Position numbers and translations under genes: made by a program. Source: Castellaniella defragrans_A (GTDB taxonomy: Bacteria > Pseudomonadota > Gammaproteobacteria > Burkholderiales > Burkholderiaceae_B). Taken from it: DNA of 64,000 bases. The notes below the pieces were generated by a model that did no database searches, was not told where the DNA came from, and was given only the letters and a program-made list of their open reading frames with translations. Shown here piece by piece: positions 61,959 through 64,000 of the stretch. The DNA lies in assembly GCF_040394755.1 (NCBI RefSeq), contig NZ_JBEBRQ010000003.1. One strand, written 5' to 3'. The number at the start of each line of letters is the position of its first letter. The stretch's first letter is position 1.

Positions 61959-63325
61959 GACGAAGATCTTAGAGATACATGATCGAATCTGATACCAACC
62001 AGCCCCCAGCGCACTTTACTTGACGACACATTGATGAACATGGCGTCGTGGAGCAAATGGTGCTGTACGTTGTTATGCAAATCGCCATCGGCCACAGAGG
62101 CCATTACTGAATACGTGCCGTTGGGAAGCATAGGTAGCGTGAAAACGAACACCCCCTCAAAAACAGTTCCTTTTTCCATCGGCTGCGGGCAATTGGCGGT
62201 GAAGGGCAGGGTGTTCTCTCCGAACAGGTCCTGCCCAAGGCGATCCCGGACGATGAAACCCAATATGGGATGCGGTAAGTCTTGGTTTGCCCTGGCCCTG
62301 ATCCGAAGCTGGACACGCTCCCCGCCTTTCAGCACTGGCGCGCTCTTGCCATCAACCGTTGCAAACTCGATATCGATTATTTCCGCGCCACCGCTTTTCC
62401 ATCCATTTGCCGCATTCAGATTATTTTTGATTCGATTAGAGGATTCGTAATCCAGTATGGCATCTCGTTGGATAGACTCCTCATCGACATCATCAAGCAG
62501 CGCATCACTCTCGAACTCCAGCTTTGCCCCCTGTGTCGATTCGACAGGAGCCAGCTTCGCCTCCTCACCGTAAATTTCTTGCAGCGTATACTGCAGATAG
62601 GCCTCCGAGATAGCTTTTGATTCCCCCATCCGCACAATCTTTCCATTGCCAAGCCATATTGCGGACTTGCAAAGGTTCAATACCGAACCCATATCGTGGC
62701 TTACAAACAGCAGGGTTCCGCTCTTTTGGAATTCACGAATGAAACGCATGCATTTCTGCGTGAATACGGCATCGCCAACGGCCAATGCTTCATCAATGAC
62801 GAGTATATCGGCATCCACATGCGCAATGACGGCAAAGGCAAGACGCACATACATGCCGCTGGAGTAAGTCTTGACTGGATGGTCGAGATGCTCTCCAATA
62901 TCCGCAAACATGGCAATTTTATTGAACCTGGCATCTACTTGTTCAGTGCTAAGTCCATACAAAGAAGCAGCCATATAGACATTCTCGCGCCCAGTAAACT
63001 CCGGGTTGAAGCCAGCCCCCAGCTCCAATAAAGCCGCAACCTTCCCATTCACGGTGATGTGGCCTAACGTAGGATTCAGAGTGCCGCAAATCATCTGCAG
63101 CAACGTTGACTTACCCGAACCGTTGCGACCAATGATGCCCACTGTTTCACCTTTAAGTACAGTGAAGGATACGTCGCGCAAGGCCCAGAATTCGTGAAAT
63201 AGCGCTTTTTTCCCCCGAAGAAACATTTGTAGAAGCCGGTCGCGTGGCTTGTCGAAAATAGGATAAGCCTTACCAAGACCCTCCACGCGAATGGCTATAT
63301 CGCCAGCAGAAACCTCAGATGACAT
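61955..63325 (-). CDS. wzt: O-polysaccharide ABC exporter ATP-binding protein Wzt
   Basis: 456 residues from the ATG at 63325; an in-frame reading to 63379 would overlap wzm by 65 bases and is less likely. ABC domain 1-250: Walker A GRNGSGKST at 66-74, signature YSSGMYVRLAF, Walker B DILVIDEALAVGD. The C-terminal half (about 300-456) is a Wzt carbohydrate-binding domain: GGERVQLRIRARANQDLPHP, ILGFIVRDRLGQDLFGENT, VFTLPMLPNGTYSVMASVAD. That domain recognises the modified end of the finished polymer and selects it for export. Confidence 0.94.
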   Translation of the reverse strand: MSSEVSAGDIAIRVEGLGKAYPIFDKPRDRLLQMFLRGKKALFHEFWALRDVSFTVLKGETVGIIGRNGSGKSTLLQMICGTLNPTLGHITVNGKVAALLELGAGFNPEFTGRENVYMAASLYGLSTEQVDARFNKIAMFADIGEHLDHPVKTYSSGMYVRLAFAVIAHVDADILVIDEALAVGDAVFTQKCMRFIREFQKSGTLLFVSHDMGSVLNLCKSAIWLGNGKIVRMGESKAISEAYLQYTLQEIYGEEAKLAPVESTQGAKLEFESDALLDDVDEESIQRDAILDYESSNRIKNNLNAANGWKSGGAEIIDIEFATVDGKSAPVLKGGERVQLRIRARANQDLPHPILGFIVRDRLGQDLFGENTLPFTANCPQPMEKGTVFEGVFVFTLPMLPNGTYSVMASVADGDLHNNVQHHLLHDAMFINVSSSKVRWGLVGIRFDHVSLRSSS

Positions 63326-64000
63326 CCGCGAACCCTTTACGTGTTTTCTGAAACCATGCAAAACCAAGCACGGCTGCAAAAAAACAGCCGGCCAGATACA
63401 TCAGATATCGGCCCGGGTCCGGCACAGTGCCCCAATACAGAATCTCACGGATCTGACTTATCGCCGGCGCAAGCGGATTAAGTACCAACAACGGCCGATA
63501 TTTTTCTGGAAGCGCCTCGATGGGGAAAAAAATAGGCGAAAGAAACATCAGCACCGTCGTCAGGATTCCAACCAGCTGGCTGATGTCTCGCAAATACACG
63601 CCGAGCGAGGCAAGCCCCCATCCCAATCCGACTATCAGTAATATCAAAGGAAACAACACGAAAGGAAGGAGCAATACGGTAAAATGCGGCGGACCGATTA
63701 CGATGGCATAGAATATGAGCCATACAAAAGCGCTGATGAGGGCATGGAATAATGCTGACCCAATGGCAACCCAGGGCAGGACCTCCAGCGGGAATATGAC
63801 TTTCTTCACATAATTCGCGTTAGAAAGAACCAGGCTTGGCGAGCGATTGAAGCATTCAGCAAAAAGGTTGAATACGATCATTCCCGCAAAAAGGATTAGC
63901 GCAAATTCGGCCCTTGACTCACTACCCCCGCTCCACCGAACCTTGAACACGACACTGAATACGAACGTATAGACCGCCAGCATGAAGACCGGATTGAAAA
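63315..64000 (-). CDS. wzm: O-polysaccharide ABC exporter permease Wzm, 5' part cut by window
   Basis: About 228 codons are visible; the frame runs off the right edge, so the N-terminus is missing. Five or six hydrophobic segments and the ABC-2 permease stretches VFMLAVYTFVFSVVFKVRW, FSLTY-like region SPSLVLSNANYVKKVIFPLE and LGVYLRDISQLVGILTTVLM followed by SPIFFPIEALPEKYRPLL. The stop overlaps the wzt ATG by 11 bases. With Wzt it exports the lipid-linked O-chain across the inner membrane. Confidence 0.93.
   Translation of the reverse strand, partial: FNPVFMLAVYTFVFSVVFKVRWSGGSESRAEFALILFAGMIVFNLFAECFNRSPSLVLSNANYVKKVIFPLEVLPWVAIGSALFHALISAFVWLIFYAIVIGPPHFTVLLLPFVLFPLILLIVGLGWGLASLGVYLRDISQLVGILTTVLMFLSPIFFPIEALPEKYRPLLVLNPLAPAISQIREILYWGTVPDPGRYLMYLAGCFFAAVLGFAWFQKTRKGFADVI

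Overview
The window reads as the chromosome of a GC-rich betaproteobacterium, most likely in the family Alcaligenaceae (Bordetella, Achromobacter, Castellaniella and relatives). The reasons are the mreBCD-mrdA-rodA block divergent from gatCAB, metX-metW-ampG in one operon, hemE next to priA, and an abundance of TRAP transporters. This placement comes from gene content and order, not from a database search. No insertion sequence, prophage or CRISPR array was seen.

Layout. At 1-3019 there is an Aap-type amino-acid ABC importer on the minus strand, cut by the left edge. At 3184-5875 lies ftsE-ftsX-mutY. At 5872-11568 lies the rod-shape operon mreB-mreC-mreD-mrdA-rodA (minus). At 11807-15105 lies gatC-gatA-gatB, followed by pyrE, a DoxX protein, xth (exonuclease III) and a BASS-type transporter. 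At 18480-21576 lies metX-metW-ampG (minus), preceded by a sequence that matches a SAM-II riboswitch closely. Then come a solo LuxR-type HTH gene, a lipoprotein, gshA, tRNA-Arg(CCG) and a two-haem cytochrome c.

25.7-39.0 kb is a catabolic region with two modules. Module one is a LysR regulator facing a TRAP transporter plus fumarylacetoacetase-like and maleylacetoacetate isomerase-like enzymes. Module two is a TRAP transporter plus acylating acetaldehyde dehydrogenase and 4-hydroxy-2-oxovalerate aldolase, facing a GlcD-type FAD dehydrogenase, with an IclR regulator beside it. Module two lacks the usual ring-cleavage and hydratase genes. It could be a self-contained route from an imported hydroxy acid to pyruvate and acetyl-CoA.

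39.2-46.9 kb holds rep, priA, hemE, an orphan Fis-type regulator with a receiver that has lost its phospho-acceptor, a YqaE/Pmp3 membrane peptide and an Hsp20. Short regulatory motifs stand out here: DnaA boxes between hemE and priA, helically phased 10-bp repeats before yqaE, and a GGGTTTACCC palindrome plus a perfect FNR box before hsp20. The same palindrome precedes the solo LuxR gene and a 75-residue orphan gene.

47.1-64.0 kb is a surface-polysaccharide locus: O-antigen ligase, glycosyltransferases, a WcaJ-type initiating transferase, GDP-mannose/GDP-rhamnose synthesis (manC-gmd-rmd), methyltransferases, a 1200-residue multidomain polymer enzyme, and the ABC exporter wzt-wzm (wzm cut by the right edge). 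The part from about 51.8 kb onward is visibly poorer in G+C than the rest, which fits exchange of O-antigen genes. Together these genes could make and export a rhamnose-containing O-polysaccharide by the ABC-transporter route.
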